Of a stretch of DNA of 64,000 nt, positions 22,012 through 31,900 are shown one piece after another. The notes under the pieces are model-generated. The model was not told the DNA's origin, did no database searches, and was given only the letters and a program-made list of their open reading frames with translations. Numbering within the stretch: the stretch's first letter is position 1; every line of letters starts with the position of its first letter. Made by a program: the position numbers and the translations under genes. Origin of the DNA: a virus. The DNA lies in IMG/VR virus record IMGVR_UViG_3300050011_000164, positions 20,730 through 84,729 of that record, one strand, 5' to 3'.

Positions 22012-24141
22012 TTAAAAACGGCGTCCCTTGCCTCGGGATACCCTGTGGCTTCCGCCGCCAAATTTGAACTTGCTCATCTGGTACGTGCGTTCCGCTTGCT
22101 TCAGGTCCATCATGCTCATAGCATCGATATTGAGGATCGGCTTATGCGGAAGTGCCTGCTGTCGCTGCATGATGAGGCTCTGCCCCGTAGGGTCCATTTT
22201 CAAGTGACCCTCATCGATTAGCCATTGCTGAACTTGCATGGCGACAAGCATGACCGCATCCACCATGTCGTCGTGGGCTCCCTTTTCCAGAGGAGCGTGA
22301 ACGCGGATACGGTACTTGGCAACCACGTCGGTCTCCACCATCTTGATTTCGTGGATGAACTTCGGCACGTACGGAAAATTAGCTGTGTGGTCATTGATGA
22401 ATGACCGTAAAGCGTAAGCCATCTCCGAGTTGATCGCGGGGGTGAGATTCACCAATTCCATGTTATGGACTTCATTTTGCTCCAACAAAGTGATAAGCTG
22501 ACGACCTGCGTGTTGATCGGTTGAGCCCTTAAAACAGGGAAGGATTTTGTTCATTTCCTTCAACCAGAGTAGGATGTCACCTACGGGTAAGAGTTGGAAA
22601 TCCTTGTACTTGATACCGTCAGGAGTTTGAATGACAACCCCCGGACCTTCGAATTGCTCGCCAGCAATCATACGGTCGATGTAGTCAAACACTAGGTGGA
22701 AACCGTGGGTTAATCCGGGTGTTGGATTAGCGGCTTGACGAACCTCAAGGTGCCCAATCGCCAATGCCGAAGCGTCGGGCCTAGTATTATCGGGATCAGT
22801 GACGTTCACACCGCCAAGATCAAGGCCCCAGAAGTAGTTAAAGCCCACTTGATCGCCATTGAATCGCGTGGTGTTTAGACGAACGCTCGCACTGGGTAAA
22901 GGTTTGCCCATGCTGTCCCACGCACCTTCAGGCTTACCATTCACCAAAACATCCGTGCAGGTTATGATATCGATGGATCGAACGAACGATTCCGTAGATT
23001 CCAAGAATTGTCCGCCGTACTCAGCCCTGAACGTGATGGGGTTCTTACGAGCTTTGTCACGCAAGAACCCTGCCTTCAATTTCGGGTTCATTTCTGCCGA
23101 TGAACAACTGAGGGCAAAGGTTGGGTTATCCTCGTTGATACCATCTTCCATCGCCATACGGTAGAGATCGTACATCATACCGACTTTCTTCAATGGCGAT
23201 GAGATGCTCAGAATCAATGAATCCTGAATTTCGACTTTACCATCCGTGCCTGCGGGTTCCACGTGGTGGAAATCGCCCGTCTGGTGAAAGTCGGCCTCGT
23301 CGATGATGGGGGCGGATTCATCGTGATGGAAGTCGCCAGCGGCAGGTGTAGCAGCATCGTACATATCTTCAGACGTAGAACCTATCTCGGAACGGAAGTG
23401 AGCGAACTCATCAAGAGCGAGGAAGAGAGATGACGGACCACGGACAGCGTTCGTAGTACAGGGTAACGACACGACTTGAACAGACGGCTTGGCAGCAACC
23501 TTGTGATGACGGTCAGCCTCGCAAGTGAACGTCAGGTTTTTGGCGTTGTTGTCCTTGATGTAGGTATGGAACCACGTTGCACGAGTGACGGCAGCCTGAA
23601 GCTTTTGGAACAAGCGACCTGCGCCCGTTTCGTCCTGAGCCAAGAAGGTGAAGTCTATCTTTGAGCCCTCAGCCAAACCGAAGAACTTCTGCGGCGAGTT
23701 GATGCACAGCGTTAGGTAGAGCTTGTAGGCGGCAATGGCCGCAACGGCTTCCGATTTACCGCCACGACGACCACAGAAGATAACCGCTTCGTTAAAACCT
23801 CTCTGTGGTATATCTCGCCAGTCTCCGACGTTGCAGCGTCCCTCTTCGTGGACGATATGGAGATACTCTTCTTCCGTGACCGTGCAGATCAGTTCATCGC
23901 GGAAGGGGTTCCACATCTCCACCATTCCCCAGTTTTCGATGGCGTCAGCCCACTTGGGACGATAATCAAACGGGACGGCGAAGAGTGCCTTGATGAGGAC
24001 TCGCTGAACGGGACGCAGGACGATACCCGTCCCTCCCGGTCCTTCAATGAAATCAATGGCATTGATCTTCCTTGTCGCATCAGGCAGGATGTTGTCTGCG
24101 ATCTTTGTCCAAGCTGTATTTTTGACTTTCTTATCAGCCAT
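22012..24141 (-). CDS. terL: Terminase large subunit
   Basis: 709 aa from MADKKVKNTAWTKIADN; the upstream extension to 24249 looks non-coding. ATPase: Walker A FCGRRGGKSEA near residue 120, Walker B SSLFLALDEFAH near 245. Nuclease: FWGLDLGGVN (first Asp) and HDDMVDAV (C-terminal Asp). It cuts and pumps DNA into the capsid. Between Walker B and the coupling segment (SLILSIS) is an unusual insert of ~45 residues with GDFHHDE, ADFHQ and GDFHHVEP repeats. No small terminase, portal or capsid gene is recognisable nearby. Little Shine-Dalgarno before the start, so the start is moderately certain. Confidence 0.92.
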   Translation of the reverse strand: MADKKVKNTAWTKIADNILPDATRKINAIDFIEGPGGTGIVLRPVQRVLIKALFAVPFDYRPKWADAIENWGMVEMWNPFRDELICTVTEEEYLHIVHEEGRCNVGDWRDIPQRGFNEAVIFCGRRGGKSEAVAAIAAYKLYLTLCINSPQKFFGLAEGSKIDFTFLAQDETGAGRLFQKLQAAVTRATWFHTYIKDNNAKNLTFTCEADRHHKVAAKPSVQVVSLPCTTNAVRGPSSLFLALDEFAHFRSEIGSTSEDMYDAATPAAGDFHHDESAPIIDEADFHQTGDFHHVEPAGTDGKVEIQDSLILSISSPLKKVGMMYDLYRMAMEDGINEDNPTFALSCSSAEMNPKLKAGFLRDKARKNPITFRAEYGGQFLESTESFVRSIDIITCTDVLVNGKPEGAWDSMGKPLPSASVRLNTTRFNGDQVGFNYFWGLDLGGVNVTDPDNTRPDASALAIGHLEVRQAANPTPGLTHGFHLVFDYIDRMIAGEQFEGPGVVIQTPDGIKYKDFQLLPVGDILLWLKEMNKILPCFKGSTDQHAGRQLITLLEQNEVHNMELVNLTPAINSEMAYALRSFINDHTANFPYVPKFIHEIKMVETDVVAKYRIRVHAPLEKGAHDDMVDAVMLVAMQVQQWLIDEGHLKMDPTGQSLIMQRQQALPHKPILNIDAMSMMDLKQAERTYQMSKFKFGGGSHRVSRGKGRRF

Positions 24142-24178
24142 ATATAAAAGGAATTGGTAGTAGGAGGATTTGGGGAGG

Positions 24179-24352
24179 TTATTCGCCGCGTTCGTACTTG
24201 CAGCCTTCACAGTCGAGTGGACAGGGGGTGGGCACGTAGCAGGTATCACAGATGAAGTATTTGGTGAAATCTTCGCCGAAGAGTTCGGCCATAATCTTCA
24301 ACTTCTTTTCGAGGTCTTCGTCGAGAGGATTATCGCATTTTATACAGTTCAT
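24179..24352 (-). CDS. Small zinc-ribbon protein
   Basis: 57 aa: MNCIKCDNPLDEDLEKK ... YFICDTCYVPTPCPLDCEGC, with C-x2-C pairs at both ends, a zinc ribbon. It begins only 9 nt past a GC-rich hairpin with a TTTTCTT run, so it would be made from readthrough. No Shine-Dalgarno is visible. Confidence 0.6.
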   Translation of the reverse strand: MNCIKCDNPLDEDLEKKLKIMAELFGEDFTKYFICDTCYVPTPCPLDCEGCKYERGE

Positions 24353-24361
24353 AAGAAAACC

Positions 24362-24394
24362 GGGGGCGGCTGCGTAGCGGAGAGAACCGCCCCC
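24362..24394 (-). terminator. GC-rich hairpin with T-run after the tRNA
   Basis: Minus strand GGGGGCGG/CCGCCCCC stem (8 bp, 17-nt loop) followed by GGTTTTCTT. Lies 33 nt past the tRNA 3' end and probably ends that transcript in part. Confidence 0.65.
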
Positions 24395-24426
24395 TCAACG
24401 GCACCCACACATGGTGGGGCCGCACT

Positions 24427-24501
24427 TGGAACCCGCGACGGGACTCACACCCGCAACTCCTTCGTTTAGAATGAAGTGCTCTGCAATTGAGCTACGCAGG
24501 T
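24427..24501 (-). tRNA. tRNA with anticodon CUA (amber-reading)
   Basis: 75 nt with CCA encoded. Acceptor ACCTGCG/CGCGGGT (7 pairs, one T-G), D-stem GCTC/GAGC, anticodon arm CTTCA-TTCTAAA-CGAAG (plus-strand anticodon 24467-24469), T-stem GCGGG/CCCGT, discriminator T. Position 33 is T and 34-36 are C-T-A, which pairs with UAG. Oddities: the D-loop (AATTGCA) has one G instead of two, the T-loop is TGTGAGT instead of TTCGANT, and pair 31-39 is A-C. So it may be an active suppressor with an altered elbow or a decaying tRNA. Its 5' end overlaps the stop end of the next gene by 10 nt. Confidence 0.7.
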
Positions 24502-24752
24502 AAACTTACTTCGTCACGACAATAGCTGATATATCGAGCCGCTGCGCCACATTTGTGCTCGTAACTACAGCCGCAATCACCATTTTCATCCTCTGGGTAT
24601 GTGATGACCCTGCCATGTTGCAGCAAGTCGAAGAACGTCATGCAATTGTCACAGAAGAACCCCCACGTGTCGAAGTCCCACGGAGTGGGGCTTGGATCAG
24701 CGGGCAGCGTTGTTAGGCGTCGGTAAGTCCGATGTCCTACTCCTCCGCACAT
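24492..24752 (-). CDS. Zinc-binding hypothetical protein
   Basis: 86 aa with CDNC (~34-37), then CGCSYEHKCG (~60-69), a likely zinc site, and FFDLLQHGRVITYPEDENG between. Starts 16 nt inside the previous gene; its stop region is shared with the tRNA acceptor stem. Confidence 0.6.
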   Translation of the reverse strand: MCGGVGHRTYRRLTTLPADPSPTPWDFDTWGFFCDNCMTFFDLLQHGRVITYPEDENGDCGCSYEHKCGAAARYISYCRDEVSLPA

Positions 24753-24925
24753 AATTCGCTCTCCATCGGCACTTCGTCTGGCGGATCGTTCAATGGATAC
24801 GTTTCAGGCCACTTCTTGCCGCAGCTTGCGTCCACGTTCATTGGCACACGGAGAGGCTTGCGGAATACTTCGTTGAACTGATCGTGCGTGAAGCACAATA
24901 AAATACCCGCAGAGTTGTCTGGCAT
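24737..24925 (-). CDS. Hypothetical protein
   Basis: 62 aa (MPDNSAGILLCFTHDQFNEV). Start from TAATG overlap; ends in TAG. No family recognised. Confidence 0.6.
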   Translation of the reverse strand: MPDNSAGILLCFTHDQFNEVFRKPLRVPMNVDASCGKKWPETYPLNDPPDEVPMESELCAEE

Positions 24926-25179
24926 TAGGCTTGTCCCCCTTCGCTCATGGGTGTGCCCTGTTGTCCTGACCTGATTTCCAAGGTAGTTATGCCGCCAGTG
25001 GTCGCGATATGAGGCACTTCGACGTTCTTCATGAGCAGAGCCCACTGAGCGATGCGCCCCATCGTGAGGTAGGTTGGCTCCATCGGGTGGTAGTAGATGC
25101 CGTGAACTTCGCAGAACGCGAACGCTTCCTCTTGACTACCTGCGATTGCTTTGAGTGCTTCGTGTTGAAGGGTGGGCAT
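24925..25179 (-). CDS. Hypothetical protein
   Basis: 84 aa (MPTLQHEALKAIAGSQEEAF), helical start and a TTGGITTLEIRSG strand segment that echoes the TTGGITDTQGEIT of the next upstream gene. TAATG overlaps on both sides. No family recognised. Confidence 0.6.
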   Translation of the reverse strand: MPTLQHEALKAIAGSQEEAFAFCEVHGIYYHPMEPTYLTMGRIAQWALLMKNVEVPHIATTGGITTLEIRSGQQGTPMSEGGQA

Positions 25180-25325
25180 TAGTCGTCCCATCCTTCGCGA
25201 GTAATGCCGTCCCAGCCGTCGCGAGTGATTTCGCCTTGGGTGTCAGTGATGCCGCCTGTGGTTGCCATTGTTGGGTCTGTGCCTTCGATCTCGATTGGTA
25301 CTTTCTTTCCAAATGTAGTATCCAT
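25179..25325 (-). CDS. Small acidic protein
   Basis: 48 aa ending GEITRDGWDGITREGWDD, with a short internal repeat (ITR-[DE]-GWD). AGGAGAGGA Shine-Dalgarno at proper spacing. Function unknown. Confidence 0.6.
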   Translation of the reverse strand: MDTTFGKKVPIEIEGTDPTMATTGGITDTQGEITRDGWDGITREGWDD

Positions 25326-25537
25326 TATCGTCCTCTCCTATGTAATACTGGATTTCTTAGGTCAGCCCGAACGAACCTTACTCGGCCCCGACCGCCACTT
25401 GCCTGTGCTGCGGGCTCTTCAAGCCAGTTATCCCACTCATCTTGGTCGCACTCAATGAGATCAATCGTGTCCTTCCAGTTATCCTTGGCGAGAACACGAC
25501 CTGATTTCGATGAGGTTTTGACCCCGATCTTAGCCAC
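25325..25537 (-). CDS. Hypothetical protein
   Basis: 70 aa from GTG with GGGGAG upstream (MAKIGVKTSSKSGRVLAKDN); middle IDLIECDQDEWDNWLEE. The last ~15 residues run through a promoter-like box and look less protein-like. No family recognised. Confidence 0.55.
   Translation of the reverse strand: MAKIGVKTSSKSGRVLAKDNWKDTIDLIECDQDEWDNWLEEPAAQASGGRGRVRFVRADLRNPVLHRRGR
25341..25350 (-). promoter_or_regulatory. CAGTATTACA promoter-like box
   Basis: Minus strand CCAGTATTACATAGGAGAGG directly before the gene at 25325; same box-to-Shine-Dalgarno layout as at 13779. Confidence 0.45.
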
Positions 25538-25585
25538 GGTTAATCTCCCCTCATGTATTCTAACACTCTAGTGACCTACGGGGGT

Positions 25586-28500
25586 TCATTCTTTCGTGCC
25601 GCATATAAAACTGTATGTCGCGATCAAGCTCTCGGTGTCGATGTCATCGATACGGACGAAGACTTCGTACACGTAGCCGCCCTCTTCACCTTCGTGCCAC
25701 ACCGCACCCTGAGCCGAGGAGCTATTGATAGCGTCCTTGATCTCGCTGTCGGTGAGCTTGTTCATCAGGTACTTCACGCGGCTCGCCTGATTGTAGATAT
25801 TGAAACTCGACAAACCTTGCGGCTGTTCGACCTGAGCCAGTTGGATTTCACCCTTGCCCGGGACTTGGTTCAACATCGGACGGTAGGTGACCTTGAACAG
25901 TGCCACTAGGGTAGCCGCAATCTCACCGCAGACGTACTGAAGGAAGATTGAGAACTGCTTGGCTTCGTCGGCACCTGCGACCTTGCCCAGCTTCAGGCTC
26001 TTCAGATAAGCTAGTGCGGAACCCGGACGTACAAACCCTGCGGCTTTGCCGCTTGCGAATGCTTTGCCCGGCACCCCCGTTTGCTGACCGTAAAACTCGT
26101 CCGTAAACATCATACCACGGATGTCATTCTCTTTGCGGAGTGGAGCACCTTCGAGCACTTCAGGCTTGCCATCACGACCGATGCCAGCAGCCGCAGCGGG
26201 GCTGGTGCTGACGTAGGCGATGATGGTGGTGTCAAGAGCACCTTCGAGAGCGGCTGCAAGAGCTATCTCCTCTGGAACTTCGTCCTTGTCACCAACGATG
26301 TCGGGATACTGCATCGGGGTGTTGGTCTGGTTTGGATAATCCACGAGTTCATGCTGAAGCTCGGGGGCGATTTCGCGAAGTACCTGACCCGGGAAGAAAA
26401 AGTTGAAGCCTGCTTCCTTTTCGATCTCTTCGGGAGTCTTAGCCGCACCTTCGCCCGCATGAACTGGGGGAAGTCCTGCCGCTTCTTCTTTGTTGTATTT
26501 GTCCACGGAATCAATTGCTCCTTGTTCGGAATCGCGGATTCCGATGAATTGCTTGCCCTGATTGACCTGCCAGCGAGTGGGGCTAACCTGATCGTATGTG
26601 TATGGTTCTGCTGCTGCTTTCTTCACGCCCTTACCTCCTGCCATATAGTCCTCGTCATCCCAGCGCAAACCGTGCTTAGCTAAGATTTGCAAAGCTTCTT
26701 CTTTGCTCGGCCCGCCCATGACACCCAGCATCGCTGGGTTCATCTTGAGGGAATCGATTGCGATGCGAAGCTGGTGCTTCTCAGGTACGCTCATGGCAGC
26801 CACTCTTTTCAATACTGCGGTTGCTGTCCTGAGGGATTCCATTTTGATGCCCATGTTGTCCAACATCTTGTCGTCCTGCTTATTCGTCTGTGGGTACTTG
26901 TCGGGGTTCTCCGCACGCTCGGATTCCATCTCCGCAGTGGCGATCTCTTCCCAGTTAACTTCATTTGAGGGCTGTTCCCAATCGCTCTGCCCACCCGCGT
27001 CGTACCACATGTTCGTGATACTATCGACGAAATCACGAGCCTTGTTGCCGCTCGGCGATTTCACCACGCCTTCGAGTTGCTCGCGTTCGTGCTTTCCACG
27101 CTCACCACGGGCATTCTCGGCGTTCTCCGCATAGAACTTCTTACTCTGCTCACCGAACTTCTTGAAGAGGCGGGCGAACTGACCTGCCAACTCCTTCGGG
27201 GTCATTTTCTTCTTCAAGGCATTACGAACCAAATTGTGGAGCGTCGTAAGCCCCGCCGAGTCGTTGTTAATCATCAGGGCAGTGTGACCTGTGATCCAAT
27301 CGTCGTAGCCGAAATGGTCCGCCGCCATCTTAGCCAAGCTCATCATGCTGGCTCCCTTAGAGGGCTCCCACTTTACAGTGCAACCTGCGGGACAATCCAC
27401 TGGGTCCTGTAGCCGACCTTCATACGTCCCATCCGCAGCATACGCCACTGGAACCATCGGTGGCTGGGGCTTCGGCGGTACGGGCGACGGTGGTTGACCC
27501 TTCATCTGGCGGCTACGGTTCTGCGAGATGATCTGGTTACGCTCCTGTACCAACTTCTGGTACTCGGCGTATGACGTTGCTGCCAGTTTTGCGGAGGCGT
27601 GCTGCGTCATGTACCGCTTGTAATCGTTCGGTCCCTTTTCCTTACCACCCCAGTATGCGTCGGCATCCGCCAACTCTTCGGAACGCTGGCGGCGAAGTGC
27701 GGGACTGTTGGGGTCCTGTTTCGTCTCAGACGGCGGATGCTGAATGGTCTGCTTCTGATACGGCTGCATCTTCCACAGGTACTTTTCAACAAGCTTGTTG
27801 ACTGCCGCTTCAGGTTTGGGGATCGCAGCGTACTCCTTACGGAAACTGTCCGCATCCGTCCCACGAAGAACGTACTCACGTCCATTCATGGTCAGCAGCA
27901 TGTGGAACCCCTGCTCATCCTGACCCTGTGCCACGTTAATTGCGGCGGTACGAACCATGTGCAGATATTCCTGCCCAGCCTGCTTGAGGTTTGCCTCATT
28001 GAACAAACTTGCGTTCTTAAGAAATGCCGCCTTGAGTTCGTGGTATGTGGCGATCTTTCCCTTGCCGTATTTCCCGCTCAGGATGTCGTCAAGCTGCTGT
28101 TCGGTAATCTTGAAATAATCCATGCAAGACTGACGGCCCATGCCCGAAGTGTACTGACCGCGAACCCGAGCAACTGTGTCGGGACTGGGGGCAGCGCCTT
28201 CGAACAGGCTTTTGTGGCCTGCGTAACCTTCTTGCGGACGCTCTGCGTGCTTTTCCATATTCGGGGTTGCTGACAAGCTCGTACCTCCAAACATACCGTT
28301 AGCTGAAGTGTTTTCCCTCGGGTGCTGCTTCTCACCACCGATAGGTTGTTCTTTCTTACCTGCCTCGATCCCACGACGCGCATACTCTGGTTCACGTGCA
28401 GGAGGAGCCGCTGGCGGCATACTGGATACGGCTTCGGAGCCACATGCAGCGCATTGTCCCCTTACACTGAGTTCTCCCTCGTTGCCGCAATTGAGACATT

Positions 28501-28927
28501 GCCATTTTTCCCGAGGCACTTCGGATGCGATGTTGATGATGATTTGAGTCCCGGGTTTAGCGGTGACTTCTTGTGCGGCGGCGTTGTCCTTGACTTCTTT
28601 GTCTCCATAAGGACCATCGCCCCTAGTCGCCATCTCATCTTCTTTCTCTTCGATGGTTTTACCGATCTCCATCTCGGCCTGAGCTTCGATGGCATCTCGG
28701 ACAGCGGAAACATTCTGGCGTTCAGGCGAACGAATTTCGCCGTCGAGTACGCCTACGCCGCTTTCGTCGTGGGAATTACCCACCAACTCATCGTTACTCG
28801 GCCCAGCTTCCGCCGTAGCTTCGGGGGTTGCTGGTTCGAGCTTCTGAGACAGATCATCGTCGCTGTGCATTAAGTCCGCCCCAACCCTGCGGGCGGCTTC
28901 ACGCAACCTATCGATACTAATTGGCAT
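25586..28927 (-). CDS. Very large probable virion protein 2
   Basis: 1113 aa from MPISIDRLREAARRVG, 10 nt inside the end of the giant gene upstream. A zinc ribbon (CLNCGNEGELSVRGQCAACG) near residues 148-167 sits in a disordered Pro/Glu-rich first third. A helical middle follows with proline runs (PPSPVPPKPQPPMVP). The last ~250 residues look folded (NFFFPGQVLREIAPELQHE, FSIFLQYVCGEIAATLVALF, GGYVYEVFVRIDDIDT). No known phage structural family recognised; position after the terminase and size suggest virion assembly. Its start near a TAG stop means translation is coupled to the gene before it. Confidence 0.6.
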   Translation of the reverse strand: MPISIDRLREAARRVGADLMHSDDDLSQKLEPATPEATAEAGPSNDELVGNSHDESGVGVLDGEIRSPERQNVSAVRDAIEAQAEMEIGKTIEEKEDEMATRGDGPYGDKEVKDNAAAQEVTAKPGTQIIINIASEVPREKWQCLNCGNEGELSVRGQCAACGSEAVSSMPPAAPPAREPEYARRGIEAGKKEQPIGGEKQHPRENTSANGMFGGTSLSATPNMEKHAERPQEGYAGHKSLFEGAAPSPDTVARVRGQYTSGMGRQSCMDYFKITEQQLDDILSGKYGKGKIATYHELKAAFLKNASLFNEANLKQAGQEYLHMVRTAAINVAQGQDEQGFHMLLTMNGREYVLRGTDADSFRKEYAAIPKPEAAVNKLVEKYLWKMQPYQKQTIQHPPSETKQDPNSPALRRQRSEELADADAYWGGKEKGPNDYKRYMTQHASAKLAATSYAEYQKLVQERNQIISQNRSRQMKGQPPSPVPPKPQPPMVPVAYAADGTYEGRLQDPVDCPAGCTVKWEPSKGASMMSLAKMAADHFGYDDWITGHTALMINNDSAGLTTLHNLVRNALKKKMTPKELAGQFARLFKKFGEQSKKFYAENAENARGERGKHEREQLEGVVKSPSGNKARDFVDSITNMWYDAGGQSDWEQPSNEVNWEEIATAEMESERAENPDKYPQTNKQDDKMLDNMGIKMESLRTATAVLKRVAAMSVPEKHQLRIAIDSLKMNPAMLGVMGGPSKEEALQILAKHGLRWDDEDYMAGGKGVKKAAAEPYTYDQVSPTRWQVNQGKQFIGIRDSEQGAIDSVDKYNKEEAAGLPPVHAGEGAAKTPEEIEKEAGFNFFFPGQVLREIAPELQHELVDYPNQTNTPMQYPDIVGDKDEVPEEIALAAALEGALDTTIIAYVSTSPAAAAGIGRDGKPEVLEGAPLRKENDIRGMMFTDEFYGQQTGVPGKAFASGKAAGFVRPGSALAYLKSLKLGKVAGADEAKQFSIFLQYVCGEIAATLVALFKVTYRPMLNQVPGKGEIQLAQVEQPQGLSSFNIYNQASRVKYLMNKLTDSEIKDAINSSSAQGAVWHEGEEGGYVYEVFVRIDDIDTESLIATYSFICGTKE

Positions 28928-31900
28928 CTTCCTGCTCCACAACTAAGTCCGCCAGATCACCGATACCGAGATCGATTGGACGTTCCTCGTCTTCTTCGTC
29001 GCCATAGCCTGCACACGCTGTGTGTGCATTCAGTGCGTCGGTGCCGAGTTCCGCGACAATCTCCAGAGTGTTCTGAAGTTCATCCACGTTATCGCCCTCT
29101 TCGTAAAGCTCACCATCTACGAATACTTGGTAGCCGTCTGTGAAGGTCAGGACTTCGACGCGGCTGTCGTTGAGCATGAAATGCCCCGGCTCGCCATCGT
29201 CACTCCAACCCATACCCACCAGCGTCTCGACATACGGGAATTCCCCGACTTCGGCTGGCATTCCTGCGGCTGCTTCTTTCGTGTCGTCCGCCGCGTCCTC
29301 GTGTGGTGGTTGTGGCTTCTGTGGTTCCACAGGAGCGTCACCGCGTAGTTCTGGTTTCGTCTCCAAAGGCGTATCATTGCCTTTTAACTGATCGTCTTGT
29401 GATTCAGGCTTCGTCGCCAGAGGCTTGCCCTTTGACTGATTGCCCTGTGGCGCAGCCAAGTCACCCTGTTGACGATTGTCGCTGTCAACGCCCGGAGAAA
29501 CGGCATCCGCTGCCTGTTCAGGGTTGCGCGGAGTTCCACGTCCACCCCCGCCGCCTCCACCGCCGCCAGAGCCTTCGCCCGTGCCGCCAGTTCCATCAGA
29601 ACCCGGTCCATCGCCGCCCGGACCCGAACCGCTGTCCGTATCGACGGTAGATGCACCGCCCGTGCCGCCGTTGTAGATGATGATGGTGGGGGTTTTAGGT
29701 TGCACTCCACCAGCAGGTTGACCAGCGGCTTGTACACTGCCGTCTTCACCGCCGCCTTCGTCACCACCCGCTGAGTTTGTGCTCGTTGGTGCAATGCTCA
29801 CAGTTCCACCCGTGCCAGCCCCGCCTGTTCCCGTGCTGGTCGCCGCACCACCCGTGCCAGCCCCGCCCGTACCTGCACCACCCATGCCGCTACCTACGCC
29901 GCCAGTTGATGCACCGCCCGGACTTGAACCGCCAGTTTCGGTTGATGTTTCGTTGCCAGAAGTTTCCGAGGTTCCATTACCACCCGCACCCGCTGGTGCT
30001 GCTACGGCTGCTGGTGCTGGTGCTGCTGGAACCGCTGCTGGTGCTGCTGCTGGTGCTGCCGCTGGAGCTTCAGCCTTCGCGGGAGGAGTAACGGCGGGCT
30101 TATTCTTGCCCTTCGTCTCATCAGGCTTGGCTGCTGGTTCATCTTCAGCTTCGGGTTTCTCGTCAGCTTCAACTTCAGGCTTCTCGTCATCTGCCTCAAC
30201 GGGTTCTTCCTCATCCGCCGAGAAATGCTCAGGGTTGACCGTCTTGGTCGCACGTGAGTCATTCGCCAAATCTTTCTTGGCTCCATGGTCGAGTTCCGAC
30301 TTGGCTTCGGAGATATCCCCCGAGATGTCCGCCGAGTTCATTGTCATACGGTCTGTTTCAGCAATGTCCTGTGCGTAAGCATTATCGGCTTCGCGCTGAG
30401 CTTGAACATACGCTTCTGTTGCAGCTTCCGCTTCTGCCGCAAACTCAGGGTAGACCTGACCCGATACTGGGTCGATGTGCTCTTCACAGTCTTCCGCTGG
30501 TATCTGGCAGATTGCACAGAAGTCTTGTGCGCCTGCTGGCGGTTCATCGTTACGGCTGATGGCGGTCTTCTGAGAAGAACGCTTACCAGCCTCGCCTACG
30601 GACTCCGTGGGCTGCTTGATGTCCTTGTCAACGGTGTCTGGGTTGACTACTTCGGACTTCGCTTCCGAGATGTCCCCCGAAATGTCAGCCGCGTTACGAC
30701 GTGTCAGTTCACGAGCATCGCGTTGACGCTGCGCTTCCAGACGTTTCGCACGCTCTTCATTGGTTTCTTCCGCCACATCACCCTCTACCTTGAACATCGG
30801 CTCTTCTTCCTTCGACCACGTAGCCAACGGGTTCTGGTAGGTGCCGTCGTTCGGGTAAACCGCAGCTTCAGTTGGGTCGAAATGACCAATCAGATGCTCG
30901 TTGTGCCCGCCGGGTTCCATGCTCTTGAGCAAAGCTTCCATATATCGTGCGAGGTTCGCATCATTTGGCTTACCTGCACCACGCTGTTGTCCGTAACCCT
31001 TCACGTCCCACGCAGCATCGGTCGAGCCCGGAATACGAATGACGTACTTCGGTGTAATGGTACGGCCAGCGGTCTTGCTGATATCAGCGTCCGTCTTCGG
31101 AAGGATGGCACCGTCGCCATCAGCTTCGTTTGCAGGATTGTCGGCGGTGTCCGCCGTCTTTCCCTCACCGAAGTAAGATGCGAAGTCATCCTCGGCGTAA
31201 TTTGCCGTCTTTTCGCTCGACGCCAGAATCGCGTCGTCAAAGTTGGGCTCCATCTGCTCTTCCAGAGTGATGTACTGAGTGTTCTCTCCGAAAGGAACGT
31301 CGCTCTCTTCGAAGTGACCATTCTTATCGCGACAATCGCCATTCCAACCGAGTCCGAGTTTCTCGGAGGTCGTCAAGGATGGGTGTACGCCGCCGCAGGC
31401 ACCGCACTCGTAGAATACTGCGGGTGCCGTTGCTTGAGCTTCTTCCATCTGATCCAATGCCGCGCCATTTTCGTCAGCGAGGATGGAATCGAGTCCAGCG
31501 AAATGCTCATCGTCTTCGTCGTAACCGTTATCGAACGAAGGCTCCGCAGAGCAGCATGGATCATCCTCGTTCACGGTGCTGCCGCATTCGAAGCACTTAC
31601 GCTGCTTTACCCAACCCTGTTGGTCGGCGTCCCAGCGAGAATTCTGGTTGGGGCAACCTGTTTCGTGAGTCGCAACACCGTTGATGCTCAACATCTCGCA
31701 CTGGTCGCAACGAACACGCTGTCTGGGGCGAGCATTAGGTGCAGCCGTCTTGGAGTCTTCTTCCTTTGGCTCTTCCTTCTCTTCCTTTGGCTCGTCCTTC
31801 TTCTCGGACTTACTCTTGCCACGGTTCTTCGCCCATTCGGATTTAGAACCACCCTCGGACTTTGTTTCTTTCGAGTCCGCCGATGCTCCGTCGTCGCCCG

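Noticed and set aside
26081-26683. Plus-strand open frame of 200 codons
   Set aside because: Antisense shadow of the 1113-aa gene; no Shine-Dalgarno or motif.
29520-30070. Gly/Thr/Ser and Ala/Pro DNA repeats as a recombination hotspot or satellite
   Set aside because: They stay in frame within the giant protein and read as a low-complexity protein linker; codon-level repetition explains the DNA pattern.
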